Assembly (NCBI GenBank): GCA_002104895.1
Contig: MCFG01000260.1
Coordinates: forward strand, 55,001-98,567
From: Anaeromyces robustus
Taxonomy: Eukaryota; Neocallimastigomycota; Neocallimastigomycetes; Neocallimastigales; Neocallimastigaceae
DNA: 43,567 bases
Direction of reading: 5' to 3'
The position numbers and the translations under genes are program-made. A model generated the notes under the pieces. It saw nothing but the letters and a program-made list of their open reading frames with translations. It was not told the DNA's origin and ran no database searches. Positions 22,103-33,580 of this stretch are shown here, piece after piece (the stretch's first letter is position 1; the number at the start of each line of letters is the position of its first letter).

Positions 22103-23317
22103 CAAGGAAATAAATAGAATAATATAAAGGAATAATAATAATAAAAGACAGTTTTAATTAATACTATAATATATTATAATTTATACTAATATATAGAAGA
22201 ATAAAATTTCAATTTATTTAATTTTTTATACTCAATTATTAAATTAATTTTTTTTTTATTTTCCATTTCTTTTTTTTTTTTTTTTTTTTTCTTTTTCGTT
22301 CCTAAAAGAAATTTTTTTTTTTTAAACCAGAAGCTTATTTTATAATAATAGTTAAAACTGAATACAAAAATGCTCATAATATTAATATTATTTATTTTAT
22401 AAATTATAAGTCATAAATTATAATAATTATTTTTTTATATTTATTAATATATTTTAACAAACATATTTTGTTAATATTTGCTATTCTTAATTTATTATGC
22501 TTAACAATACAATATTGCAAATATTATAGTGTTATATATATATATTTTTTATTTTATTTTATTTTATAAAAAAAAAAAATTCCTGCTTTAATTAAATAAA
22601 AAAAAATTGAAAAAAAATTTTTTTACTATTTTTGTACAATATTAAAAAATAATAAAAATTTTTTTAAAATTATACGAAAAATATTAATAAATAAAGTATT
22701 TTAATAAATTGTATTTATTTTAATTAATTAATTTGTTAATTAATTAGAAATTATTTGTCATCTTTATTTTTGTTTTTATACAATTTAATATTATTTCAAT
22801 TTATATATATAATAAAATTTTAAATATAAAATATAAAATATGAAATAAAATATTAAAAAAAAAAAAAAAAAAACAATATATTTTGTAACAAAAAAATAAA
22901 AAAAAATAAAAATAAAAATATCACAAAAAAGTTTCACCATATTTTATTATGGGATAAAGTTTTTTTTTAATTTATTATATTTTTAAATCTTTTAAATAAT
23001 TGGTAAAATTATTAAACTTTAATTAATAAAATTTTAAATAACATTTCTGAAACATTTTATATATATTAATATAAGAATTCATTATATTTGTTATCAAAAT
23101 AAAATAGTGTTTAATGTTTTAAGTCAATTTATTGAAAAGCATTAATATATAATGTTATTATCAAAAAAAAGTATATTTTACTTAATTATATTTGTCATAT
23201 TTTTGTATTTTTTTTTAAAACAAAAAATAAAACAAAAACAAAAAAAAAGTATACAAGTATTATATATTAACTATTTTTATGATAAGTTTTAATAAACTTA
23301 GTGTGATTATAATATAG

Positions 23318-23357
23318 AATAATTTCTAATTAATTAACTAATTAATTAGAAATTATT
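23318..23357. repeat. 40-bp near-perfect palindrome
   Basis: AATAATTTCTAATTAATTA (23318-23336) and its exact reverse complement (23339-23357) are separated by only AC. The right arm core (AATTAATTAGAAATTATT) also occurs once more near 22737-22755, beside a TTAATTAATTAATTTGTTAA tract, so the two sites may be related. Confidence 0.8.
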
Positions 23358-23557
23358 ATGGGCTATAGACTCTTCACTAATTTTCTTTTTTATGTATTTA
23401 ATAAACATTAAAGTTAAAATATTTTAAAATTAAAATATATAAAGGGATACGCTTGTTTTATTTGGTGATTTTTTTTTAAAAATAATTGAAGAGAAAGAAG
23501 AAAAGAAAATAGAATTAAGGAGACAATAAATAATAAAGGAATGTCATAATTAATGGT

Positions 23558-23592
<35 letters not shown>

Positions 23593-23595
23593 TCA

Positions 23596-23627
<32 letters not shown>

Positions 23628-23664
23628 CAAAAAGAAATGTTATAATTTAATAAAAAATTCTTAT

Positions 23665-23905
23665 AGAATAATAGAATAAAAAATAATATAAAAAGCATTA
23701 AAAAAAGATAAAGAATGTGCGAGTTTTAAAAATCATGGTCCAAATTAAAAAAAAGAATGAACATTTAAATTTTAATATATAGAATAATAGAATAAAAAAT
23801 AATATAAAAAGCATTAAAAAAAGATAAAGAGTGTGCGAGTTTTAAAAATCATGGTCCAAATTAAAAAAAAAAAAAAAAGAATGAACATTTAAATTTTAAT
23901 ATATA
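23665..23905. repeat. Tandem duplication of a ~116-125-bp unit
   Basis: The segment from GAATAATAGAATAAAAAA (23666) to TTTTAATATATA (about 23781) is repeated immediately (23782 to about 23905). Both contain the same G/C-richer core, TGTGCGAGTTTTAAAAATCA followed by TGGTCC. The second copy differs mainly by a longer A tract and GAATGTG/GAGTGTG. High identity points to a recent duplication. Confidence 0.9.
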
Positions 23906-25382
23906 TAATAGTATTAAGATATTTATAATAATATTATTATAAATATATAGATATTAATATAAAATATATATTTTTTATCATAATTTTTTTTATCATAATT
24001 TTTCTGTCATAATTATAATTATTTTTGTCATGGAAAATTATTTAATAAAAAAAAATGTTTTTCCATGAAAATATATGAAAATAATAAGTGATAGTAGTGA
24101 TAGTATTATCATTTTTGTAGTTTTGTTTAAATCTTATTTTTTTTCATTAATTAATAAAGTTTTATTTTTAAAGTGATCATCCAAATTACTCAGCATGCAT
24201 AATAATCTGTCATTGTTTAAATTGATATTTTTTCACGAAATATTAATTATTAAACTTTAAATATAATAACTTTATTTATTATAACAGCTTTAGTATATAA
24301 ATCTTATTTGTTATAAAATATAAAATTAATATCTTTCCATTTACTTTTATCTTTTTCTCTTTTTTTTTAACAATTTTAATATTATTTAATTTTTTTCCTT
24401 ATTTATTTTCCATTTTAATATATATGTCAAATATAAATAGAAATTAAATGTACAATAATGTTTTAATTTTTATAAAAATAAAAACATATACAAGTATTAT
24501 TGAATAATTATCAAATGTTTGAATTTATCATTAATATTTTTTTTTGAATTAATATTGTAATGATAAGTGAGTTTTTTAATTTATTTTTTATAGATAAACC
24601 AATTATAAAAAAAGTAATATCATTTATCAGAAATGTTCAATTTTAAGCATTCATTATATATATTTAAATAGTTTTATTTTTTTTTTTTTTTAAAAAAAAA
24701 ATTACTAACAATTAATTGAAAGAATTAAATATAATAATAATTTGTAATCTGTATCGTGGCGCATAAATTAATTAAAAATTTTAGCATTGAATTTAATTAA
24801 AAAAGTAAAAATAAAAAAAAAAAAAACATTTTTCACTATAAAGAAAATAGTTTCAAGAATAAAAAAAAAATTGTTGTAAAAATGTACATTTTTAATAATT
24901 TTTTTATGTTAGTTTTTATTTTTTAAATTTTTTTTAATAAATTAATTAATTGAAGTAATGGAAATTTTTAAAAAATAATTTTCCATAAATTTAATTTAAT
25001 TTATCAAAATATTAATATATTTAATAAAATTATTTATATTAAAAAAAAAAAAAAAAAAAGAAAAAACTTTTTTTTAATATATTTGTTAATAACTATTGTT
25101 TTAATATTATTAATAGCATGTGAATTTAAATATAAGATTCAAAGATTTTTAATTCATAATAAAAATTAAAAAATTTTAATATAAAAAATTTAACTACATA
25201 AATTTATACTAAATAACACATAAATATCATATGGAATCATATGAGATCAGTAGGTCATTAAATTTTATAAAGATTTCTAAACATAAAAAATTAAATAAAA
25301 TTTAAATATAATTTTAAATGTCATTATAAAACATTTACAATATATTATCTCAAATATATTAAAATAGTTATAGTCAATTATT

Positions 25383-25525
25383 AAAGATACTGCTAAAAAT
25401 GTATTTTAAAGTAAATAAATATTAATAATAAAGAGAATGTTAAAACTGTGTATTAATGTAAATAAATATTAATAAGAAAGATATTGCTAAAAGTGTTTAT
25501 TAAAATAAATAAATATATTAATAAT
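25383..25525. repeat. Three tandem copies of a 47-48-bp unit
   Basis: Units start at 25383 (AAAGATACTGCTAAAA), 25430 (AAAGAGAATGTTAAAA) and 25477 (AAAGATATTGCTAAAA) and each ends with TAAATAAATATTAATAA-like sequence. The copies are diverged by several substitutions. Confidence 0.8.
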
Positions 25526-26505
25526 ATTCATCTTACTATATAATAAATGAAGTTTTAATATAATTTAATTATTATTATTGTTTTTATATAATTTTATATA
25601 TATATTTATTTTTTTAAAAAAAATCTATATATATAAAATTATAAGATAAAACTTTAATGAATATAGAAAAAATATTTTCTAAAGAAGAAAAAAAAAAAAA
25701 GAATTTAAAAACTTTGTAATTATATATTAATACTTTATAATTCAAATATATTTATTAAATATAATATTAAGAATAAATTAATTATAAATTATTATAATAT
25801 TAATAACTACAGTTTCACTAACTACGGTTTGATTTATTGTAAATCTTATTCACTATTAAATTATACGATTTATGAAACCAGTTTTAGTGTATACAAGTTA
25901 CAATTACAAAATTTTTTACATAAAAATTTTATATATATTATTTTTAAGTAGATCTTATTTTAGTATACATAAGATCTCTGGTTTGAGTTTACGGGTCTGA
26001 CGATTTTTACGTTAGGACTTATTGGCTTGTCATGTAAGTAATATATAAATTGACAACATAAAAAGTCTCCATATGACTTGTCATATGTATAAGTTTATAA
26101 AGGAATTATCTTTTTTAAAACATATTATTATGAATTAAACAAAAAAAGATGACTTATATATAAACAAAATTATTATTATTATTATTATAAGAATAGACAA
26201 ATAATAATAATAAATAATAAATAATAATAAAAATAATAATAATTAATAATAATATAATTAATAATAATAAAAATAATATAATTAATAATAATAATAATTA
26301 ATAATAATAATAAATAATAAATAATAATAATAAATAATAAATAATAATAATAAATAATAAATAATAATAATAAATAATAAATAATAAAAAATAAAAAATA
26401 AATAAAAATTATAATAATAATAATTAATAAATTAATAATAATAACAATAATAATAATTAATAATAATAATAATTAATAATAATAAATAATAAATAATTAA
26501 TAATA

Positions 26506-26541
<36 letters not shown>

Positions 26542-26699
26542 TAAAAAAAATTAATAATAATAATAATAATAATAAATAATTAATAATAATAATAATAAAA
26601 AATTAATAATAATAACAATAATAATAATTAATAATAATAATAATATAATTAATAATAAATAATAAATAATAATAATAAATAATAATAATAATAATAATA

Positions 26700-26742
<43 letters not shown>

Positions 26743-26771
26743 TAATAATTCATATAATAATAATAATAATA

Positions 26772-26833
<62 letters not shown>

Positions 26834-27183
26834 TAAATAATAATAATAAATAATAAATAATAATAATAAATAATAAATAATAAATAATAAAAAATAAATA
26901 AAAATTATAATAATAATAATTAATAAATTAATAATAAATAATAAATAATTAATAATAAATAATAAATAATAATAATAAATAATAAATAATAAATAATAAA
27001 AAATAAATAAAAATTATAATAATAATAATTAATAAATTAATAATAATAATAAATAATAAATAATTAATAATAATAATAATAAAAAATTAATAATAATAAC
27101 AATAATAATAATTAATAATAATAATAATATAATTAATAATAAATAATAAATAATAATAATAAATAATAATAATAATAATAATA

Positions 27184-27227
<44 letters not shown>

Positions 27228-27256
27228 TAATAATTCATATAATAATAATAATAATA

Positions 27257-27318
<62 letters not shown>

Positions 27319-27448
27319 TAAATAATAATAATAAATAATAAATAATAATAATAAATAATAAATAATAAATAATAAAAAATAAATAAAAATTATAATAATA
27401 ATAATTAATAAATTAATAATAATAATAAATAATAAATAATTAATAATA

Positions 27449-27484
<36 letters not shown>

Positions 27485-27513
27485 TAAAAAAAATTAATAA
27501 TAATAATAATAAT

Positions 27514-27800
27514 TGTTAGAATTCCTATATAATTGACAAATTAAATTATGACAATTAATACATTAATAAATAAAATACATAGATTATTCTAATTTTATAT
27601 AAACGTGATCACGTGAGGATCAGAACACGTGTTCACATATTAGTGGTTAATTTTATGTACGCCACAATAAATTTATTATTGTATAAATATATGTATTTTT
27701 CATTTACTTAAATCAATGTAATTACCAAAATTAAAATATATTTTATTAATAAATAAAGTTTATTATAAAAACCTATATAATAAAACGTTTTATTAAATTT
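27514..27800. other. Unique island inside the AAT field, possible solo LTR
   Basis: It begins TGTTAGAATTCC, the kind of start seen in Copia-type long terminal repeats. Inside are TATAAATATA (about 27682) and AATAAATAAAG (about 27750), laid out like promoter and poly(A) signals. However, the expected CA terminus and a flanking target duplication are not clear against the repeat background. It also holds the CACGTG inverted repeat at 27605-27636. A degraded LTR is a guess; a regulatory island is an alternative. Confidence 0.3.
27605..27636. promoter_or_regulatory. Inverted repeat with two CACGTG E-boxes
   Basis: GTGATCACGTG (27605-27615) and CACGTGTTCAC (27626-27636) are inverted with one mismatch and a 10-nt spacer. 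CACGTG hexamers lie at 27610-27615 and 27626-27631; CGTGATCACG (27604-27613) is itself a perfect palindrome. In fungi CACGTG is bound by basic helix-loop-helix factors such as Cbf1/Pho4. No gene lies within 2.4 kb on either side, so function is uncertain. Confidence 0.4.
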
Positions 27801-28075
27801 TTTAATAATAATAATAAATAATTAATAATAATAATAATAAAAAATTAATAATAATAACAATAATAATAATTAATAATAATAATAATATAATTAATAATAA
27901 TAATAAATAATAATAATAAATAATAATTATTAATAAATAAAAATTATAGTAATAATAATTAATAAATTAATAATAACAATAAATAATATGTAATAATAAT
28001 AATAATAATAATAATTAATAATAATAATTGATAATGATAATAAATAATAATAATAATAATAATTAATAATATATT

Positions 28076-30106
28076 GTTATAAATTTATTATATATAATAT
28101 TAGTTTTCTTTAAATTCTTTTATTATTTACTGTTTTTTTATGAATATTGGAATAATTAAAGCTTTTTTCAAAAAAATTTATATATACATGATAGATAATC
28201 ATGAAACTTTTGGATTGATAGATAATTTCAAAAATTTGTTTTATAAAAGTGTTGTAATTTAAGAATTTTCTTAAGATTATAATAACTTATTTAATAGTTG
28301 TATATTATATATTAATATTAATTAGTTAAATAAATAATTAATTAATTATTATTTAGTAAGGAACAGTAATAATAGTATCTAAATAATAAATATAATAAAT
28401 AAATAAAATAAATAATAATAGAGGATTAATACTACTTTCAACAGTACAATGACACTTCGAAGACAGAAATATTGACGTTTAGCCAAGAATATATTTCTAA
28501 ATATACTACTTTTTTATTTAAAAAAATGTAACAATAATAAATAATTTTTATCTCGGTCACAATAGACGAAACAGACTGCCACATTTATATATTATGTTTC
28601 AAATATTATTATTTAAGGTTGTGAATTCCATTAAAAATTTATTTTATATTTCACATTCAGTATCTTCTATTTTTTTTAATTGGTATTAATTAAAATCTTT
28701 AATATATTATTTGATATTTATTATTTATAATAATGTCTAGTCAATTTTTAGAGAAATTTAATTCTTTGTTTACTTATGAATTTAAATACTTTTTTATTTA
28801 TTTAAATATTTATTTATTTAATATTTAATTTTTTTTTTTTTTTTCATGGATGTGTGAGAATTTTGTTAATTTTTTAGTGAGTAACTTGCTTGTAGTACTA
28901 CGGTGGCTATTATCCATTAATTTCATATTTACATTTTTTTTTATAAATATTTTTATTAACGTATTATTAATAATACAAAACAAAGATTAATATAGATTGA
29001 ATAACCAATCATTATCGAGCATTTTCTGTAGTTTTACAAAGTCTAAAAATTTTTAAAAATTTTTATAATGAAATACCAAAAAAGTAAAAATATGAATGTG
29101 ATACTAAATTTATAAAAAATAAATAGACAACAAATATAATAAATTTAATAAAATAAATAAATGTATAAGATAATTAGATGAATAAATAGATAAATAAATA
29201 GATAAATAAATAGATAAATAAATAAATAAATAAATAAATAAGTAACTAAATAAATAAATAAATAAATAAATAATATTAATTTAACTATATAATTAAAATC
29301 AGTTTATATGAATTTTTTTATTATATTATATTGTTATTAATATATTAATATAATAGTATTGTTTCATATATTAATTAATTTAATTAATTAAAATTCATAT
29401 ATTATTTCATATTGAAAAGATTATTCAAAACAACAAAGAATAAATAAATGTATTAATAAATAATATTTAAATAAATACCATAATCATTAATTATTATAAT
29501 TATTATTAATGGCATTATGTACAACTTCATTATAATGAATAATCAAAAAATAATCAATAATAATCAATAATTAATAATTATTATTTAATAATGTAGTGAA
29601 TAATATGTATATTAATTTTTTTGTAAAAAAAATAAATATCAACATACAATAATTTTTATTCGTTTTGAAACTTTTATTAAAAAAAAAAACAAATATATAT
29701 AAACATAAAAAGAAAAATATTTTGAAAAAACGTCGTTTTTTTTCTCTCTCATTACAAACAAATAAAAAAAAAAAAAAAACTTTAAAGAAAAGATTTCTTA
29801 GAAAAAAATAATAAAGAAAGTGAAAACAAATTTATTGTTTATATAAAAATAAAGACATATTATATATAAAACAAATTATTATTTTATAAATAAACAACCT
29901 ATTATATTTCTATATCAATGTAAGCATTCAACATCGATTATTTTAATTAGCAAAAATATTTATTATATAATATATTTTTTTATAAATAAAAAAAGAAGAA
30001 TTAAATACTCATTTGCTCGTTTTATATATATATTAATTATTTATAAATTATTTTATATTAAAAAATAAAAATAAAAATAAATAAATAAAGATAAAAATAA
30101 ATCAAA
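28076..30106. other. Gene desert, last part, and promoter of the Tvp15-like gene
   Basis: There is a modestly complex stretch at about 28425-28960 (with scattered CGAAGACAG, CTCGGTCAC and ACTACGGTGG segments) that has no convincing coding frame. TAAA repeats lie at about 29185-29270. The last ~300 bases are A-rich leader sequence ahead of the ATG at 30107. Confidence 0.7.
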
Positions 30107-30795
30107 ATGCAAAAGAAAGTCATCTATCAAATTATCAACATTATTACTGCTCTTTTAATTGGAGTATGTGGTGTTCTCAATTTCATTAGCAATATCACTG
30201 ACGGAGCCTTCTCATTCTCTCGTGCAATCATTTGCATGTACTATGTGTAAGTATTTAATATTCATAAATAAGAAATAATATAAATTTATTTAAAAAAAAA
30301 ATAGTATAATTAATACTTATTATAAAATGATGTAATCAATAAAAAAGTGCCTTCGCCCTTTTATTTATCCTTATTGCATTCCGTGAAATTGATATTATTC
30401 AAACCGAAATGCACTTCCTTTACAGTTACTTCGGTCGTGGTTTAAGTAAATATTTCCTGTTTTTTTTTAATGATAATATATATATTAAGAAAGAAAATTT
30501 AAAACTAATTTTTTTTTTTTTTTTTTTATTTATATATAATTATTCCATATTTTTATTAAATAATAGCTTACTTATTGTAAGTATTTTATAATTATATTAT
30601 TATTATTATTATAATATTTTTATTAAAAATGATTCATAATTATTAATTTTTTATAAATAATTAAAAAAATATAGTATTGGTTTATCTTTATGTACAACTG
30701 ATATTTCTATTCCAACTGTTTGTTCTATCGTAATTATTGCTGTTGGTCTCGTTTACCTTGTACAATACTTTAAAAAGGCTGAACCAGAATTTTAA
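30107..30795 (+). CDS. Small four-pass membrane protein, COPI_assoc (Tvp15-like)
   Basis: Exons 30107-30246, 30348-30445, 30567-30576 and 30675-30795 give 122 aa; introns are 101, 121 and 98 nt with GTAAGT, GTAAAT and GTAAGT donors and AG acceptors. Residues: TM1 about 6-28 (YQIINIITALLIGVCGVLNF), TM2 about 37-58, TM3 about 77-92 (GRGLTYLFIGLSLC), TM4 about 95-114. The spacing, the acidic FREIDI after TM2, the F-G-R-G-L motif before TM3 and the short charged tail (KKAEPEF) fit the COPI-associated family that includes yeast Tvp15, an integral protein of late Golgi vesicles; its biochemical role is not known. Exon 3 is only 10 nt (CTTACTTATT). Without it the frame fails, and with it GRGL-TYLF-IGLS reads through. 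The ATG context is AATCAAAATGC. Codons are G/C-richer than the introns. Confidence 0.82.
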
Positions 30796-31213
30796 TTAAG
30801 TTAAAAACCTGGAAATACAATAAAAAAAAAAAAAGAAAAATAAATAGAACTATAAAATAATATAGTTTTTTTTTTTTTTTAATTATTTTAATGAACATAA
30901 ATAATTTGATAATCTTACATATATATGATGTAAATTTATTTATATATTTATATTTATAACGTAATATAGATTTTTATTACTATTCATAAATAATTATTAA
31001 TATAAATATCATTAACATATATATATATATTATATTATTATTGACAAATTGACAATATTTTATATAAATATGACAATATATATAAAGAACAACAAAAATA
31101 AAAAATAAAATAAAAAAAAAGTAAAAAAAAAAAAAAAAGAAAAAAAAAAAAAGAAAAAGAAAAATAATAACAAATAAAGCAATAATATAATAAAATATAC
31201 AAAAAATATTTTA

Positions 31214-31269
<56 letters not shown>

Positions 31270-31320
31270 GAAATATTGATGTGTTTTAAAAAATGTAAAA
31301 TAATTTTTTTTTATCTTTTT
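30796..31320. other. 3' flank of the Tvp15-like gene with a (TTA)n tract
   Basis: A-rich sequence at 31080-31180 is followed by about eighteen TTA units (about 31217-31269). No gene is seen. Confidence 0.8.
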
Positions 31321-31330
31321 ACTATTAATT

Positions 31331-31350
31331 TAGTATTATCTATAATGTTT

Positions 31351-31391
<41 letters not shown>

Positions 31392-31490
31392 TATCATTTT
31401 TTTTTATTATGTGTTTTTTTATGACTCATGTATATTTATATTTAAACTCAATAAAGATGATGTACGAATTGTGTGCTATAAAAAAAAAAA
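31331..31490 (+). mobile_element. Retroposed LINE tail with 9-10-bp target-site duplication
   Basis: (A)CTATTAATT occurs at 31321-31330 and 31490-31499, flanking an insert that ends in about 11 A residues. The insert begins TAGTATTATCTATAATG, close to TATTATCTATAATGCTTAA near 11020 in the old LINE, and contains a T run of about 31. Its last 33 bases before the tail match those of the insert at 9824-9933 except for eight transitions. Open frames here are spurious. Confidence 0.7.
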
Positions 31491-31499
31491 CTATTAATT

Positions 31500-31505
31500 A
31501 CCTAT

Positions 31506-31536
<31 letters not shown>

Positions 31537-32509
31537 TTTTTTTGTTTTATTCATTCATTGTTCTTTGATTTTCTTATTCTTTTTTTTTATTAATTCTTCT
31601 AAAAAAAATGGTTTAATCATATATTAATAATAATCAATTTAATATGTGGTTTAAAAATTTTAATTTTTTTATATATTTCACAAAAAATAGAGATATTATA
31701 TAAAATTTTGTAACAATTATTTTTAATTATATAATATGAAAAATATACAATTTTAATAAATAATAATAATAATAAAAATTATTTTTTATATAAAAAGTAG
31801 ATTAGTATAGAGATAATAATAAAGAAAATAATACTTATACTATTTATTTCTAAAAAACAACAACAGCAATATTATTTTAGTATAAAGCATTCCATTTTTT
31901 TTTTTTTTTTAAAATATAAATGAAAAATTTAGTAATTTAGATTTAATTATCTTGTGAATTAAAAATTTAAAAATGAATGGATTAATTAAATAATAAATTT
32001 TTTAAAAATAAATAAATAAATAGTAATTTAAATAAACAAATTAATAATATAAATGAATATATAAATAAATTAATATATAATTTTTATTTATTATGATACA
32101 TAAATTTTTAAAAAAAAATAATTTTATTTTTAATTCTTCTTGAATGATAACTTTCTATTTACATTAAATATAATATCTTCCTAAAGAGTATTCTTACATT
32201 TAATATATTTAAAGAATATTTTAAGAAAGATATTATAACAGCTTATTTTTTTTTTTTTTATTTTTTAAATAAACAATAAGTATTAAATATAGTAATAATA
32301 TATATATTTATTATATTATTATTATATTTTTTTTTTTAATTTTTAAAAAAGTTATTATATATTAAACCATTGATATAAAAGAATAAATTAATTTTTTATA
32401 TCTTTTCCTTTTAAATTTTATATATAAATATATATTATTTAGTAAAAAGAGTATGTTTTGAACGTAATTTTATCTTTATTTATTTATTATTATTTAATAT
32501 ATATTAAAA
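31500..32509. other. AT-rich intergenic DNA and promoter of the coiled-coil gene
   Basis: A TTTA tract (31502-31538) follows the retroposed insert. The rest is unremarkable A/T sequence up to the ATG at 32510. No gene is seen. Confidence 0.75.
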
Positions 32510-32745
32510 ATGACCCTAAATACTAATAAACACGAAGAAAATGCTGAAACCAAAAAAGAACAGACAGTGGATTTAAATAATTTAAAAAATAGTGAAAATA
32601 AAATGGAAGAAGAAAATAGTAATAATAAAGAAACTAATAATGAAAATAACGAAAATAATAATACAGATTCAGAAACTGATGCAAAACCAGAACCTACACA
32701 AAGTATATTAAATTAATTGAAATAATATATTATAAATGATAAATC

Positions 32746-32777
<32 letters not shown>

Positions 32778-33549
32778 TAAAAATAAAAATAAAAAATAAA
32801 GGTGTATTGAATATTATAAATATCTAATATTAATTTTAAATGTTCTTTTAATTTAATAATATTATCATAATGGATTTTTTTCATAAAATAAAAAAATGAA
32901 AAAAAAAAAAAAAAAAAAAAAAAAAAGAAAAAGATTCATCTGTTAAAAAAAATACATGTGAAGAATGTCAAAAAAATAAAAAAAATTTGGTTAATGCATT
33001 GAAACATATTAAAACGTTACAAGGAAATTCGACAAAGTTATTAGAATTTTATGAAAAAATTAAAAAAGGTAATTGATTTATTATTTATATTAATATTGTT
33101 ATTTATATATATATATATATAATAATAGGCAATAGGCATACCTTATTAAATATTCTTTTTGAATAATATTTATACATTTATTCATAGAAAAAAATGTACT
33201 TGAAGAAAATGATAAGAAATACAAAGTTGAAGTTACGTCGCTTCATGAGAAAATAAAATTACAAGAAGTAGAGAAACAAAAATTAAATGAATTATTATTG
33301 AAATCTCAAAATGAAATTTCAGAATTGAAAAAGAAATCTAATTATACCCAGATTTCAATGTCAGCTACAAATGAAGAAATAAAAGAAGAAGTAAATATAA
33401 ATAAAATAAACTAGTTATTTAAATAATAATAATATATATATTTAATATTTATATATTTCCAAATTTATTAAAATTTATTTATTATTTTTTTTTTCATATA
33501 TATAATTATATCTGAATAATATATTTTTTTATTATACTTATAAAAAACC

Positions 33550-33580
<31 letters not shown>

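Larger units (their letters stand above)
21072..26154. other. Gene desert, first part
   Basis: The first ~200 bases are the promoter/leader of the minus-strand GH6 gene. The rest is AT-rich with an (AAAT)n tract at about 22018-22100, A runs at about 23557-23625, and the separately listed palindrome (23318-23357), tandem duplication (23665-23905) and triple repeat (25383-25525). Two more complex islands (about 24710-24780 and 25800-26110) contain no coding frame I could recognise. Open frames here are low-complexity. Confidence 0.7.
26155..28075. repeat. AAT-repeat field of about 1.9 kb with higher-order units and one unique island
   Basis: Almost every base belongs to AAT/AATAAAT/TTAAT variants. 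Rare C or G landmarks expose larger duplications. A unit containing AATAACAATAAT..AATTCATATAATAA is present at 26616-26751 and again at 27100-27236 (offset 484-485 bp), and its first part again at about 27858. A second landmark (TAAAAAATAAATAAAAATTATA) occurs near 26388, 26886, 26996 and 27370. Only 27514-27800 is non-repetitive. Confidence 0.85.

Noticed and set aside
31276-31627. Two overlapping Phe/Tyr-rich open frames
   Set aside because: They translate a T run and the retroposed tail; the region is explained by a poly(A)-ended insertion.
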